Source: Streptomyces sindenensis (lineage in GTDB: Bacteria > Actinomycetota > Actinomycetes > Streptomycetales > Streptomycetaceae). Taken from it: DNA of 64,000 bases. A program made the position numbers and the translations under genes. The DNA lies in the NCBI RefSeq assembly GCF_014649035.1, contig NZ_BMSG01000032.1, positions 1-64,000 on the forward strand, read 5' to 3'. Below, one piece after another: positions 8,126 to 17,415 of the stretch (position 1 is its first letter; the number at the start of each line of letters is the position of its first letter). The notes below the pieces were generated by a model. That model was not told the origin of the DNA. It ran no database searches and saw only the letters and a program-made list of their open reading frames with translations.

Positions 8126-8644
8126 ATGACCCCCGTAGCCCCGACCAAGCAGCACACCGTCGTCGACAGCCCTTACGGCTCGCTGACGCTCGTCGCCACC
8201 GACGGCGTCCTGTCGGCCCTCTACATGACCGACCAGCGCCACCGCCCGCCCGAGGAGACCTTCGGGGTACCGGACCCGGAGCCCTTCGGCGAGGTGATCC
8301 GGCAGCTCGGCGAGTACTTCGCCGGCGACCGCACCGTCTTCGACCTCCCGCTGAACCTGGCGGGCACCCCGTTCCAGCGGAGCGTCTGGGCGGAACTGCT
8401 GAAGATCCCGTACGGCGAGACCCGGACGTACGGCGAACTGGCCGAGGAACTCGGCAAACCGGGCGCCTCGCGGGCCGTCGGCCTGGCCAACGGCAAGAAC
8501 CCGGTCGGGATCATCGTCCCGTGCCACCGCGTGATCGGAGCCTCCGGGAGCCTCACCGGATACGGCGGCGGCCTGGACCGCAAACAGCGGCTCCTCGCCT
8601 TCGAGAGCGGCGGTACGGGGGAGGAGACACCGGCCCTGTTCTGA
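8126..8644 (+). CDS. ogt: Methylated-DNA-protein cysteine methyltransferase
   Basis: 172 residues. The C-terminal domain has the methyl-acceptor motif IVPCHRVIG, preceded by FQRSVWAELLKIPYGET and the Arg-finger segment GASRAVGLANGKNP. It repairs O6-methylguanine by suicidal methyl transfer. The start ATG 8126 has AAGGAGG a few bases upstream, 12 bp after the Ada-AlkA stop, so both are in one adaptive-response operon. Confidence 0.95.
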   Translation: MTPVAPTKQHTVVDSPYGSLTLVATDGVLSALYMTDQRHRPPEETFGVPDPEPFGEVIRQLGEYFAGDRTVFDLPLNLAGTPFQRSVWAELLKIPYGETRTYGELAEELGKPGASRAVGLANGKNPVGIIVPCHRVIGASGSLTGYGGGLDRKQRLLAFESGGTGEETPALF

Positions 8645-8697
8645 AACGCGGGCGGGGACGCACCGAAGACCGGGCGCGGGGGCACACCGATAACCGC

Positions 8698-8733
8698 GGG
8701 CGGGGGCGTACCGGAACCGGCACGCCCCCGCCC
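8698..8733. terminator. Bidirectional terminator between ogt and the TMEM165 gene
   Basis: Perfect 12-bp arms GGGCGGGGGCGT (8698-8709) and ACGCCCCCGCCC (8722-8733) enclose a 12-nt loop, between two convergent genes. Confidence 0.65.
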
Positions 8734-8748
8734 CGCCGCGCGCCGGCC

Positions 8749-9333
8749 TCAGCCGGTGAAGATCTCCACGGCCGTCCAGACGGCGAGGCCCAGCATGCAG
8801 AGTCCGCCGATGCGCTGCACGGTCTTCAGCGGTACGCGCTTCGCGATGAACTTGCCCGCCAGCAGCGCCAGGGCCGACACCGACATCAGGGCGGCGGCCG
8901 AACCGATCGCGGTGGACCAGGTGCCGTTGCTCGCCGCGAGGTTGGCGGTGGTGATCTGTGTCAGATCGCCCCACTCGCTGATGAAGACGGCCATGAACGC
9001 GGTCGAGTAGACCGGCCAGAAACCGGTCACCGTCCTCACCTCGGTCTCGTCATCGTCGTCCCCGCCGCTGCCGCGCAGCAGGAGGAACGCGCCGAGCGCG
9101 AAGAGCGAGGCCGAGACGAGCTTGACGATCCAGTCGGGCAGCAGCCCGATGAGGCTGCCCGCACCGACGGCGATGGCGACGTGCACGATGAAGGCGGACG
9201 ACGTGCCGAACCACACGTAGAGCGGGCGCATCCGCGTGCCCATGGCCAACGACGCGAACATCGTCTTGTCGGGGAGCTCCGCGAGGAAGATCAGGCCGAA
9301 GGCGGTGAGGATCGCCAGGAGGTCGAGATGCAT
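8749..9333 (-). CDS. TMEM165/GDT1 (UPF0016) family transporter, probable Mn2+ exporter
   Basis: 194 residues and six predicted membrane segments as two repeats of three. The two family motifs are AELPDKT (first half; the usual Gly is Pro) and SEWGDLTQ (second half). An acidic cytosolic loop GGDDDDETE separates the halves. The family moves Mn2+ or Ca2+ across membranes. A yybP-ykoY manganese riboswitch in the leader (9437-9578) supports Mn2+ efflux specifically. ATG 9333 is the first Met before the hydrophobic segment. Confidence 0.88.
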   Translation of the reverse strand: MHLDLLAILTAFGLIFLAELPDKTMFASLAMGTRMRPLYVWFGTSSAFIVHVAIAVGAGSLIGLLPDWIVKLVSASLFALGAFLLLRGSGGDDDDETEVRTVTGFWPVYSTAFMAVFISEWGDLTQITTANLAASNGTWSTAIGSAAALMSVSALALLAGKFIAKRVPLKTVQRIGGLCMLGLAVWTAVEIFTG

Positions 9334-9436
9334 TCCGGGTGGCTTTCTGTGCGAGCCGGGCCCCGGATCTTCGCGAAGCGCCGCTCGGGCTTTTCGGAGG
9401 ACCACTCGGCCCGGCATGACGGCAGCGCCCACAGGG

Positions 9437-9578
9437 CGTGGACGTGTCATACAGGACCGAAGGTCTCGCCCGCCCGCGGAACCCTCCCGGAATCCACGAG
9501 CCCGGCCACCGGGAACCCGTGGGCTCCAGTGTGTCGACGACCGGTTTGCGGGGCTACTCCCCTTCGCAGCCGTCCACG
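9437..9578 (-). promoter_or_regulatory. yybP-ykoY manganese riboswitch
   Basis: Read leftward, the leader holds the two invariant loops of this class: GGGGAGTAGC (9562-9553) and GGCGAGACCTTCGG (9470-9457). They are closed by an outer stem CGTGGAC (9578-9572) with GTCCACG (9443-9437); the inner CGAAGG/CCTTCG can pair as well. Known family members bind Mn2+ at the junction of these two loops and often control UPF0016 exporters. The platform between 9437 and the start at 9333 is GC-rich; the mechanism (terminator or RBS masking) is not resolved. Confidence 0.85.
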
Positions 9579-9707
9579 ATACCGCACCCGGCCCGAGAGG
9601 GTGCTGGTGTTCGAACGGCGGACGCCTCGGTAGAGTCGTGGTGATCACCCGGACCGACGGTGGTCCTCACCTGACATCGCCCCCTCTCCGTGACGGGAAG
9701 TGCCCCG

Positions 9708-10109
9708 ATGAGCCGCCGCCGCAAGGACGTGCCCGCCCAGGGCCCCGGCCGCCCCACCGTCAGCGTCTGCCGGGGCTGCTGCTGCGGCACCGGGAAGATC
9801 CCGGGCGTCGACCACGCGGGCCAGCTGGCCCGGCTGCGCTCCGGTCTGGAGGGCGCCGCCACCGTACGGGCGGTCGAGTGCCTCGACGCCTGCGAGCAGG
9901 GCAACGTGATCGTCGTGCAGCCCTCGGCCGAGGGGCGCGGGGCCGGGGGCCGGCCGGTCTGGCTGGGCCTGGTCAACGACGAGCACGCCGAGCAGGACAT
10001 CGTGACCTGGGCGGCGGCAGGCGGCCCGGGGCTCGCGGACGCGCCGGACATCCTCGACCTGTACGTCTTCAAGCCCTCGCGCCGGGTCTCGGCGGGCCTG
10101 GACGGCTGA
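9708..10109 (+). CDS. (2Fe-2S) ferredoxin-like protein, thioredoxin fold
   Basis: 133 residues. CRGCCCGTGK at about residues 23-32 and CLDACEQGN further on fit the thioredoxin-like [2Fe-2S] ferredoxin pattern (two Cys in the first loop, two in CxxxC). The run of three nearby cysteines in the first motif is unusual. It could carry electrons for an unknown partner. ATG 9708 is preferred over ATG 9690. It is divergent from the manganese transporter and convergent with the PucR gene. Confidence 0.7.
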   Translation: MSRRRKDVPAQGPGRPTVSVCRGCCCGTGKIPGVDHAGQLARLRSGLEGAATVRAVECLDACEQGNVIVVQPSAEGRGAGGRPVWLGLVNDEHAEQDIVTWAAAGGPGLADAPDILDLYVFKPSRRVSAGLDG

Positions 10110-10139
10110 GAGCCCTCCCGGCCGAAGGGAAGCCGCCCC

Positions 10140-12041
10140 TCACAGGCCCCGGGTCAGCCGGTGCAGCCGCAGGGCCAGTTGGATCTCCAGCGTCCGGGCG
10201 GGCGAGCTCCAGTCCGGGCCCAGGAGCCGGCCGACGCGCTCCAGCCGCTGCACCACCGTGTTCACATGCACGTGGAGCAGCGACTTGGTCCGGGTCAGGC
10301 TCGCGCCCTCGGCGAAATAGGCGTCCAGCGTCGTGACGAGATCGGTGCCGCGCCGGCTGTCGTAGTCGAGCACGGGCCCCAGCGTCCGCCGGACATAGCC
10401 GCCCAGGTCCGCCTGATCGCCCAGCAGTACGCCGATGAATCCCAGGTCCGCGACGGCCGCGCCGCTCCCGGTGCGGCCCAGGGCGCGCAGCGCGGAGAGG
10501 CAGCGGTCGGCCTCGCGGTGCGCGTCGGGCAGTTCGGCCGGACCTGTGGCCGGGCCTGCCGCGCCGACCGTGACGGGGAAGCCGACCGCCTGGCCCAGCT
10601 CGGCGGCGAGCGTCTGCGCGGCCGGCCCCGGAGCGTCCGACGGCGCGACCAGGACCACGTGGTCGTGGTGGAGCCCGGCCAGCCCGTCGAGCGCCTGCGC
10701 GCTGCGGGCGGACGCGGCCAGCAGCCGGTGGCGGGGGGCCACCTCGCTGTGGGCGACGAACACACTGTGCCGACGGTTCAGGTCGACGCCGAGCCGGCGG
10801 GCGCGCGCGGCCAGCGTCCCCGGGTCGCCGGTGCGCGCGAGCAGATCGCCGAGCAGCTCACCCCGGACCCGGTCCTCCGTCTCGGCGACCGAGCGGCGCA
10901 GCAGCATGAGCAGCGCGGTGACGACGCCGGCCCGCTCGAACAGCAGCCGGTCGGCGTCCGCCAGCCCGGCCCGGCCGGTCAGCGCGATGGAGCCGAGCAG
11001 CTCGGGCCCCGCGAGGACCGCGCAGACCCACGTGCCGTCCAGCGGCACCGCCCGCCCCCGGGCCCGGGAGGCCGACACCGCCGGGATCGGCTGCGGCAGC
11101 GGGTCGGCGCGGGCCCGTGCCAGCTCGGCGCCGTCCGCGTCATGGATGAGGATCCCGCCGCCCAGGATGTCCGCGAGCGCCGCCGCCACGTCGTCGGCCC
11201 CGCCGCCCTGGAGCACCAGGTCGGTGAGTTGGTCGTGCGCCTCCTCCGCGCGGCGCATCGCCTCGCTGTGCGTCCGGATGGTCTCCGACGCGGCGTTCAG
11301 GTCGACCAGCGCCGCCCGGGTCTCCTCCAGCAGCCGGGCCCCGTCGATGGCGATCGCGGCGTGGTCGGCCAGCGACGACAGCAGCGCCACCTCGGTCGCG
11401 GTGAACTCGCGGGGCGACCGGTCGGCCGCGTACAGCACGCCGATGATGCGGGCCCCGAGGCGCAGCGGTACCCCGAGGATCGCCCGCAGGCCCTCGTCCA
11501 GGACCGCGCTGTCGATGGTGGTGGTGTGGTGGAACCGGGTGTCGGCCTGGTAGTCCCCGGTCGCGTACGGGCGGGCCGTCTGGGCCACCAGTCCGCCCAG
11601 CCCCTCGCCCATGCCGAGCCGCACGCGCTGGAACGCCTCGGCCACCGACCCGTCGGTGACCCGCATGTACGTGTCGCCCGCGGCGTCGTCGTTGAGCGAG
11701 AGGTAGGCGACGTCGGTGCCGAGCAGCAGCCTCGCCCGGTGGACGATGGCCCGCAGCACGGCGTCCAGGTCCCGCAGGGCCGCCAGGTCGCTGGCCGTGT
11801 CGAACAGGGCGGTGAGCTGGGCCTCGCGCACCCGGTGCTGACCGAGCGTGCGCCGGATGCGCAGCGCCACGGCGGCGGCCTCGGCGATCTCGGCCAGCTC
11901 GGCATCGGAGGCGCCGGCCTGCCGGGCGTCGGCGGCCGGCCGGTCGAACTCCTCGGCCGCCGCGCCCTGCGCCAGCAGGTCGAGGAGCCGGCGCAGGGCG
12001 GGCGCGGAGTGCTGGGCGGGGCGTGTCACGCCGGTGAGCAT
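10140..12041 (-). CDS. GAF-domain PucR-family transcriptional regulator
   Basis: 633 residues. An N-terminal helical region (1-85), a GAF sensor (about 90-245; GVPLRLGARIIGVLYAADR is typical), a CdaR-like central domain, and a C-terminal PucR helix-turn-helix (LHVHVNTVVQRLERVGRLLG) with the preceding TLDAYFAEGASLTRT segment. GAF-PucR proteins often control uptake or breakdown of aromatic or organic acids. It lies just downstream of the MHS transporter gene on the same strand (94 bp gap), which is its probable target; the ligand is unknown. Confidence 0.85.
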   Translation of the reverse strand: MLTGVTRPAQHSAPALRRLLDLLAQGAAAEEFDRPAADARQAGASDAELAEIAEAAAVALRIRRTLGQHRVREAQLTALFDTASDLAALRDLDAVLRAIVHRARLLLGTDVAYLSLNDDAAGDTYMRVTDGSVAEAFQRVRLGMGEGLGGLVAQTARPYATGDYQADTRFHHTTTIDSAVLDEGLRAILGVPLRLGARIIGVLYAADRSPREFTATEVALLSSLADHAAIAIDGARLLEETRAALVDLNAASETIRTHSEAMRRAEEAHDQLTDLVLQGGGADDVAAALADILGGGILIHDADGAELARARADPLPQPIPAVSASRARGRAVPLDGTWVCAVLAGPELLGSIALTGRAGLADADRLLFERAGVVTALLMLLRRSVAETEDRVRGELLGDLLARTGDPGTLAARARRLGVDLNRRHSVFVAHSEVAPRHRLLAASARSAQALDGLAGLHHDHVVLVAPSDAPGPAAQTLAAELGQAVGFPVTVGAAGPATGPAELPDAHREADRCLSALRALGRTGSGAAVADLGFIGVLLGDQADLGGYVRRTLGPVLDYDSRRGTDLVTTLDAYFAEGASLTRTKSLLHVHVNTVVQRLERVGRLLGPDWSSPARTLEIQLALRLHRLTRGL

Positions 12042-12135
12042 ACGGTGATCGCCTCCCGGAGAGGTGAGGGCCGGGCAACGGACGAGCTCTCCCGCGCCCC
12101 GTGGGAGCGGTGCGGCGCGCGGGGGAGCGGGGGCA

Positions 12136-13524
12136 TCAGCGGCCGAGGGGCACCGAGTCCTTGACGGTCGCGGTCCGCTGGGCCGGGACGGACTGGTCCC
12201 GGCCGTCCCGGGTGAGGTCGCGGCCGCGGGTCTCCTTGGCCACCCAGACCGTCACAGCGGTGACCAGGGAGGCGAAGCAGAGGTAGACGGAGATCGGGAC
12301 GGACGACTCGTAGTCCTTGAGCAGTTCGACCGCGATCAGCGGGGCGAGGGCGCCGCCGATGATCGAGGCGAGCTGGGAGCCCATCGAGGCGCCGGAGTAG
12401 CGGACCTTCGTGTCGAACAGCTCCGAGATGAACGCCGCCTGCGGACCGTACATCGCGCCGTGCAGCAGCAGGCCGAGGGTGACCGCGAGGACGATGACGG
12501 GGAACGACCTGGTGTCCAGGAGCGCGAAGAAGCCGAACGCCCAGGCCGCCATGCCGAGAGCGCCGATCAGGGTGACCGGGCGGCGGCCCAGCCGGTCCGA
12601 GAGGGCACCCCACAGAGGGATGGTGACGAAGTGCACCGCGGAGCCGATCAGGACGGCGTTCAGGGCGTCGCTCTTGGACATGTCCAGGTGCACGGTCACG
12701 TAGACGAGCAGGAAGGCGGTGAGGATGTAGTACGAGATGTTCTCGCCGAAGCGTGTGCCGATCGCGAGGAGCACCTCGCGCCAGCTCTTGCGGAACACCT
12801 CGACGACCGGGGGCTGTTCCTTCTTCCCCTGCGCGGCCGCCTCGGCCGACTTGCGCTGCGCCTCCAGGAAGACCGGGGACTCCTCGACCGAGATCCGGAT
12901 CCACAGGCCGATCATGACGAGGACGCCGGACAGCAGGAACGGGACGCGCCAGCCCCAGGCGAGGAACGCCTCGTCGGACTGGACGGCCGCGAGCAGCGCC
13001 AGGACGCCGGTCGCCAGCAGATTGCCGCCGGGCGCACCGGACTGCGGCCAGGAGGCCCAGAAGCCGCGCCGTTCGTCGCCGCCGTGCTCGGAGACGAGCA
13101 GCACCGCGCCGCCCCACTCACCGCCCAGCGCGAAGCCCTGCACCAGGCGCAGGAGGGTCAGCAGGATCGGCGCCCACACCCCGATGCTCGCGTGGGTGGG
13201 CAGCAGACCCATGGCGAAGGTGGCGCCGCCCATCATGAGCAGGCTGAGCACGAGCAGCTTCTTGCGGCCGATCTTGTCGCCGTAGTGGCCGAAGACGATG
13301 CCGCCGAGCGGCCGGGCGGCGAACCCGACCGCGTACGTCAGGAACGCCAGCAGCGTGCCGACCAGTGGATCGCTGCTGGGGAAGAAGAGCGAGTTGAACA
13401 CGAGCGCGGCGGCCGAGCCGTAGAGGAAGAAGTCGTACCACTCGATGGTGGTGCCGACGAGGCTGGCCGCGACGATGCGCCTGATGGATCCTGCGGGTTT
13501 CGGGGAGGGAGTTACGGCGACCAT
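12136..13524 (-). CDS. MFS transporter, metabolite:H+ symporter (MHS) type
   Basis: 462 residues, 12 predicted membrane segments. Family signatures are GTTIEWYDFFLYG in the first helix, RPLGGIVFGHYGDKIGRKK (loop 2-3), and RLVQGFALGGEWGGA. MHS members import dicarboxylates, shikimate, proline/betaine or aromatic acids with protons. ATG 13524 has GGAAG upstream; an in-frame ATG at 13569 would add 15 residues. A perfect 7-bp inverted repeat 75 bp upstream (13599-13615) may bind the adjacent PucR regulator. Confidence 0.88.
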   Translation of the reverse strand: MVAVTPSPKPAGSIRRIVAASLVGTTIEWYDFFLYGSAAALVFNSLFFPSSDPLVGTLLAFLTYAVGFAARPLGGIVFGHYGDKIGRKKLLVLSLLMMGGATFAMGLLPTHASIGVWAPILLTLLRLVQGFALGGEWGGAVLLVSEHGGDERRGFWASWPQSGAPGGNLLATGVLALLAAVQSDEAFLAWGWRVPFLLSGVLVMIGLWIRISVEESPVFLEAQRKSAEAAAQGKKEQPPVVEVFRKSWREVLLAIGTRFGENISYYILTAFLLVYVTVHLDMSKSDALNAVLIGSAVHFVTIPLWGALSDRLGRRPVTLIGALGMAAWAFGFFALLDTRSFPVIVLAVTLGLLLHGAMYGPQAAFISELFDTKVRYSGASMGSQLASIIGGALAPLIAVELLKDYESSVPISVYLCFASLVTAVTVWVAKETRGRDLTRDGRDQSVPAQRTATVKDSVPLGR

Positions 13525-13598
13525 GTGCACCACTTCCAGGCGTGTGCGGGGACGATTCGGTGTCGCCATACCGTAGAAACACGCAGTTCAGAGGCGTA

Positions 13599-13615
13599 TA
13601 TGGTGGAGCACCATA
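13599..13615. promoter_or_regulatory. Inverted repeat TATGGTG-N3-CACCATA
   Basis: A perfect 7-bp inverted repeat with a 3-nt centre stands in an AT-richer stretch upstream of the MHS transporter. It is a reasonable operator for the neighbouring GAF-PucR regulator. No functional evidence beyond position. Confidence 0.4.
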
Positions 13616-13684
13616 GTTAGGGGCGCGAGAGTGAGTGCGTCCACCATGGCGAGGTGGCCGCGACCCCTGCGGGACCCGCCGGCG

Positions 13685-14494
13685 TCAGGGCTTTCGGGCG
13701 ACCGCTCCGTACATGGCGATGTCCCGGCCGTCGATGCCGTCCTGCTCCGGGCCGGGGTGCCACCTGTGCACCTGGGTGATCCCCGGCTCCACCGGCTCCA
13801 GGCCCTCGAAGAACGAGGCGGCGGTGGGCAGGTCGCGCAGGACGAAGGGCATGCCCTGCTGCCGGTACTCCTCAGCCACCCGGTTGACCTCCTCCGGCGC
13901 GAAGTCCGCCGTGCCGATGGTCATCGCGAGAAAACTTCCCGGGGGCAGCGGGTCCAGCAGGCGCCGGACCAGCCGCTGGTCGTCCGGCGGCTCGATGAAG
14001 TGCATGATGCCGATGACCATGAGACCGACGGGCCGGTCCAGGTCGATGAGTTCGCGGAACTCGGGGCTGCCCAGGATGGTGTCCGGGTCGTGCATGTTCG
14101 CGTCCACGTAGGCGGTCGCGCCTTCGGGGGAACTCTGCAGGAGGGCGCGGGCGTGCGCGAGGACGATGGGGTCGTTGTCGACGTAGACCACATGCGATCG
14201 CGGCGCCACCTCCTGCACGACCTCGTGCAGATTCGGGGAGGTGGGCAGACCGGTCCCGATGTCCAGGAACTGCCGGATGCCGCGTTCCTCCGCGAGGAAG
14301 CGGGCGGCGCGGTGCATGAACCGGCGGTTCTCCATCATGTGGACGGGAAGGGCGGGCCAGTGCCGGCACATGGCGTCGCCCGCCTCGATGTCCGCGGGGT
14401 AGTGGTCCTTGCCACCCAGGATGTAGTCGTACACCCGGGCGGAGTGGGCGCGGGAGGTCACGAGACCGGCCGTGGGGTCGTGCGGCGCGTTCAT
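13685..14494 (-). CDS. SAM-dependent methyltransferase, DUF574 (SAV2177-like)
   Basis: 269 residues. The N-terminus SRVYDYILGGKDHY-type block (here HSARVYDYILGGKDHY) and FLDIGTGLPTSPNLHEV are diagnostic of the DUF574 family, whose members are abundant in Streptomyces and have a Rossmann methyltransferase fold. YVDNDPIVLAHARALL is the SAM-ribose acidic loop. Substrates are unknown. ATG 14494 is preceded by GAAAGAAG. The gap to the upstream phosphatase (14495-14630) has two tandem copies of a 12-bp unit and no gene. Confidence 0.88.
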   Translation of the reverse strand: MNAPHDPTAGLVTSRAHSARVYDYILGGKDHYPADIEAGDAMCRHWPALPVHMMENRRFMHRAARFLAEERGIRQFLDIGTGLPTSPNLHEVVQEVAPRSHVVYVDNDPIVLAHARALLQSSPEGATAYVDANMHDPDTILGSPEFRELIDLDRPVGLMVIGIMHFIEPPDDQRLVRRLLDPLPPGSFLAMTIGTADFAPEEVNRVAEEYRQQGMPFVLRDLPTAASFFEGLEPVEPGITQVHRWHPGPEQDGIDGRDIAMYGAVARKP

Positions 14495-14630
14495 GCGGAG
14501 CTTCTTTCGTCCGAGGACGGCTTGGCGAACGGCTTCGGGGGCTGCTTCGAGTACGGCTTCGAGTACGGCTTCGTCGAGGGTAGGGAGGCGCTCTCCCGGC
14601 CGCAAACGGTGCTGCCGTCCTCCCCGGCGC

Positions 14631-16280
14631 TCATCCCTCCGGCTCCGCCCGCAGGGCGATGACGGCGATGTCGTCCCGGCGGTGGTGCGGCGGGGGCAGC
14701 AGACCACGGATCAGGGACGGCAGCGCCAGGCCCCGGCGGGCCAGCGCGTCGGAGCGTTCGCGCAGGCGGCGGAGGTTGTCGGCGATGTCCGTGTCCGGTG
14801 TCTCCACCAGACCGTCGGTGTAGCACACCAGGGTGTCGCCCTGCCGCAGGGCCGCGTGGAGCGTGGTGCGGGTCAGGCGGTCGACGACGCACAGCGGCGG
14901 GTCCGGGGCCGTGAGGCCGTGCAGGAAGCGTGCCGGTGCGTCGGCCGGGATCAGCAGGGGTGGCGGGTGCCCGGCGTTGGACAGGGCCATCCGCCAGCCG
15001 CCGTGTTCCCTCCGCCGCAGGATCGCGTGCACCACCGTGACCATCGACGGGCTGTCGAGCGCCTGGACGACCCGGTCGAGCCGGCTCAGCGTCTTCGCCG
15101 GGCTGGCGGCCGGACCACGGTCGTACGCGAGTCCCCGCAGGATGCTGTTGACCCGTCCCATCGCCGTGGCCGCGTCGAGGTCGTGCCCCGCGATGTCGCC
15201 GATGGACAGGGCGAGCGAGTCGGCCGAGAGCCGGACGGCGTCGTACCAGTCACCGCCGACCTCCGCGGCCGAGTCCGCCGGGTGGTAGAGCGCGGCGATG
15301 GCGAGCCCCTCGACGGACGGCGGCGGGGCCAGGAAGGACTGCTGGAGCGCGAGCGCCGTGCCGCGGATGCTCTGCAGCTCCATCGTCCGGCGCAGCGGGC
15401 CGCTCATCTGCTGGAACACGTCCCTCAGCAGGGAGAGGTCCGCCTCGTCCGGCGGCGGGTTGCCCCGGCAGGTCGCGATGGTCGCCAGCGCGACGGTCCG
15501 GCCGTCCACCACCACGGGCAGCAGGGCGACGCCGGTCGCCCCGGCCTCGCGCAGCCACCGTACGGAGACGTCGGAGAGGCCCTCACCGGTCGGCCCGCCG
15601 GGCGGGAAGACCAGCAGCCGCGCCTCCTGGGCGTCGATGGCCCGCCGGGCGATCGGCCCGAGCAGGAAGTCGGCGTCCAGCGGGGGAAGGGCGGGCAGCC
15701 CGGGGGCGAGCCCCACCCGCTCCGGCAGCGCCGCGGCCGATGCGCCGGACAGGTCCCCGAGGGCCTGGGCGCCGTCCCGTACGCGGAAGACGGCCACGGC
15801 GTCGGCGAGTTCGGGCACCACGGCCGCCGCCGTCGTCAGGAAGGCCTCCGAGAGGTCGTGGGCCGCGGGCACCGCCGCCATCCTGGCCAGCAGCTTCTCC
15901 CGCATCCGGCTGCGCCAGTGCTCCTCCGCGTCGGTGGCGGTGCCGACCCACTCGACCTCCCCGTCGCCCTCGACGACGGGCGCGGCGACGATCTTGATGT
16001 GGCGGAAGCGGTCGAGGTCGCCGTCGAGCCGCACCCGGACGATCGTGTCGAGGGGGGACCGCTGCCGGGTGGCCCCGCGCCAGGCCCGCTGGAACCAGTC
16101 CCGGTCCTTGGGGTGCACGGCGTCCATCCACGAGGCGCCGGCATCGGGGTGCCAGAGCTTTTCGGCGATGCCGCCTCCCGCCAACAGGGTGACCTCGCCG
16201 TCGGGCGACATCACCCACACGGACTGCGGCACGGCGCCCATGAGCGCCTGGTACCGCCTGAGGAGACGTTCCTCGTTCAC
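14631..16280 (-). CDS. PP2C/SpoIIE-type serine/threonine phosphatase with PAS and GAF
   Basis: 549 residues. A PAS domain (about 10-125: VWVMSPDGEVTL to VGTATDAEEHW), a GAF-like region (about 140-310), then a SpoIIE/RsbU catalytic domain with PADSAAEVGGDWYDAV, SIGDIAGHDLDAA and CYTDGLVE, which carry the metal-binding aspartates. Such proteins dephosphorylate anti-sigma-factor antagonists in Streptomyces. No anti-sigma or sigma gene is adjacent. GTG 16280 is the assigned start; no strong ribosome binding site is visible, so the start is uncertain. Confidence 0.88.
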   Translation of the reverse strand: MNEERLLRRYQALMGAVPQSVWVMSPDGEVTLLAGGGIAEKLWHPDAGASWMDAVHPKDRDWFQRAWRGATRQRSPLDTIVRVRLDGDLDRFRHIKIVAAPVVEGDGEVEWVGTATDAEEHWRSRMREKLLARMAAVPAAHDLSEAFLTTAAAVVPELADAVAVFRVRDGAQALGDLSGASAAALPERVGLAPGLPALPPLDADFLLGPIARRAIDAQEARLLVFPPGGPTGEGLSDVSVRWLREAGATGVALLPVVVDGRTVALATIATCRGNPPPDEADLSLLRDVFQQMSGPLRRTMELQSIRGTALALQQSFLAPPPSVEGLAIAALYHPADSAAEVGGDWYDAVRLSADSLALSIGDIAGHDLDAATAMGRVNSILRGLAYDRGPAASPAKTLSRLDRVVQALDSPSMVTVVHAILRRREHGGWRMALSNAGHPPPLLIPADAPARFLHGLTAPDPPLCVVDRLTRTTLHAALRQGDTLVCYTDGLVETPDTDIADNLRRLRERSDALARRGLALPSLIRGLLPPPHHRRDDIAVIALRAEPEG

Positions 16281-16512
16281 GGCCGTGCCCGCCGCCGCCC
16301 GGCCGGCGAGCCCACGGACCCGGCCGGTGGCACAGCACGTCCACCCGTCGCTGCCCGCCTCGGCCCGGCCGGGGCCAGGGGATCATCGCCGCTCATACTC
16401 CGATGATCCCCCGCATCGGGGGCCCCGGCACCCCTGCGCGCCGCCGAGGGCGCCCGGCCCGTCCGGCCCACCGGCGCCGGGCGGGGGAACCCGCCGGGTC
16501 CGCCCGGCCTCC

Positions 16513-17310
16513 TCAGCGGGCGCCCCAGCCCCCGTCCACCGGGAGCGAGGCGCCGGTGATGTATCCGGTGTGGGGGCCGCAGAGCCAGAGGCAGACCGCG
16601 GCGACCTCGGCGGGCTCGATCAGCCGCTTGATCGCGGAGCGCTCCAGGAGGATGCCGGAGACGACCTCCTCCGCAGGGATCCCGTGCGCGGCGGCCTGGT
16701 CCGCGATCTGCCCCTCCACCAGGGGGGTGCGGACATAGCCGGGGTTGACGCAGTTGCTGGTCACCCCGTGCGGGGCGCCTTCCAGAGCGGCCACTTTGCT
16801 CAGCCCCTCCAGGCCGTGCTTGGCGGCCACGTAGGCGGACTTGAAGGCGCTGGCCCGCAGCCCGTGCATGCTGGAGACGTTGACGATCCGGCCCCACCCA
16901 CCGGCGTACATGTGCGGAAGGCACTGCCGCATCAGCAGGAACGGGGCGGTCACCATCACCTGCTGGATCAGCGCGAAGCGGGCCGGCGGGAACTCCTCGA
17001 TGGGGGAGACGTGCTGGAGCCCGGCGTTGTTGACCAGGACGTCCACCCCGGCCGGCAGCGTCCCGACCGCCTCCGCGTCGGCCAGGTCCACGACGTGGGC
17101 CACCCCGCCGATCGCGGCGGCGACGGACGTGGCGTTCTCCGCCTCCCGGTCCACCACGTGCACCAGGGCCCCGGCGGCGGCGAGCGCCTCGGCGGTGGCC
17201 CGCCCGATGCCGCTGCCGCCGCCGGTGACGAGGGCGGTACGTCCCCTGAGGTCCACGGCCCCGGCGCCCGGCGCCGAGGAGGCGGAGGCTGCGTGAAATT
17301 GACTCGTCAT
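16513..17310 (-). CDS. 3-Hydroxybutyrate dehydrogenase (SDR family)
   Basis: 265 residues, classical short-chain dehydrogenase. The cofactor motif is TGGGSGIG, then NNAG, the catalytic SSMHGLRAS...YVAAKHG (Ser, Tyr, Lys) and NPGYVRTPLVE. The HGL and VRTPLVEGQI stretches match bacterial D-3-hydroxybutyrate dehydrogenases, which make acetoacetate with NAD+. It is 105 bp downstream of a secreted hydrolase, and a CoA-transferase remnant lies further upstream, forming a ketone-body theme. Confidence 0.85.
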   Translation of the reverse strand: MTSQFHAASASSAPGAGAVDLRGRTALVTGGGSGIGRATAEALAAAGALVHVVDREAENATSVAAAIGGVAHVVDLADAEAVGTLPAGVDVLVNNAGLQHVSPIEEFPPARFALIQQVMVTAPFLLMRQCLPHMYAGGWGRIVNVSSMHGLRASAFKSAYVAAKHGLEGLSKVAALEGAPHGVTSNCVNPGYVRTPLVEGQIADQAAAHGIPAEEVVSGILLERSAIKRLIEPAEVAAVCLWLCGPHTGYITGASLPVDGGWGAR

Positions 17311-17415
17311 GGCCGGAACGCTAGAGACGCCCGGCCGCACATCCCATGGCGTGAATCTCCACAGTGGGCGCGGCGGAGGTGGTGGGCACCGCCACCCGCT
17401 CCGGCCCCCGCTCCG

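Noticed and set aside
6094..9633. Very long open frames opposite or alongside real genes (for example 6094-9633 plus strand, 10161-12164 plus strand)
   Set aside because: They have Arg/Pro/Gly-rich composition, lack any recognisable domain and run across several well-supported genes. Such long shadow frames are expected at this GC content.
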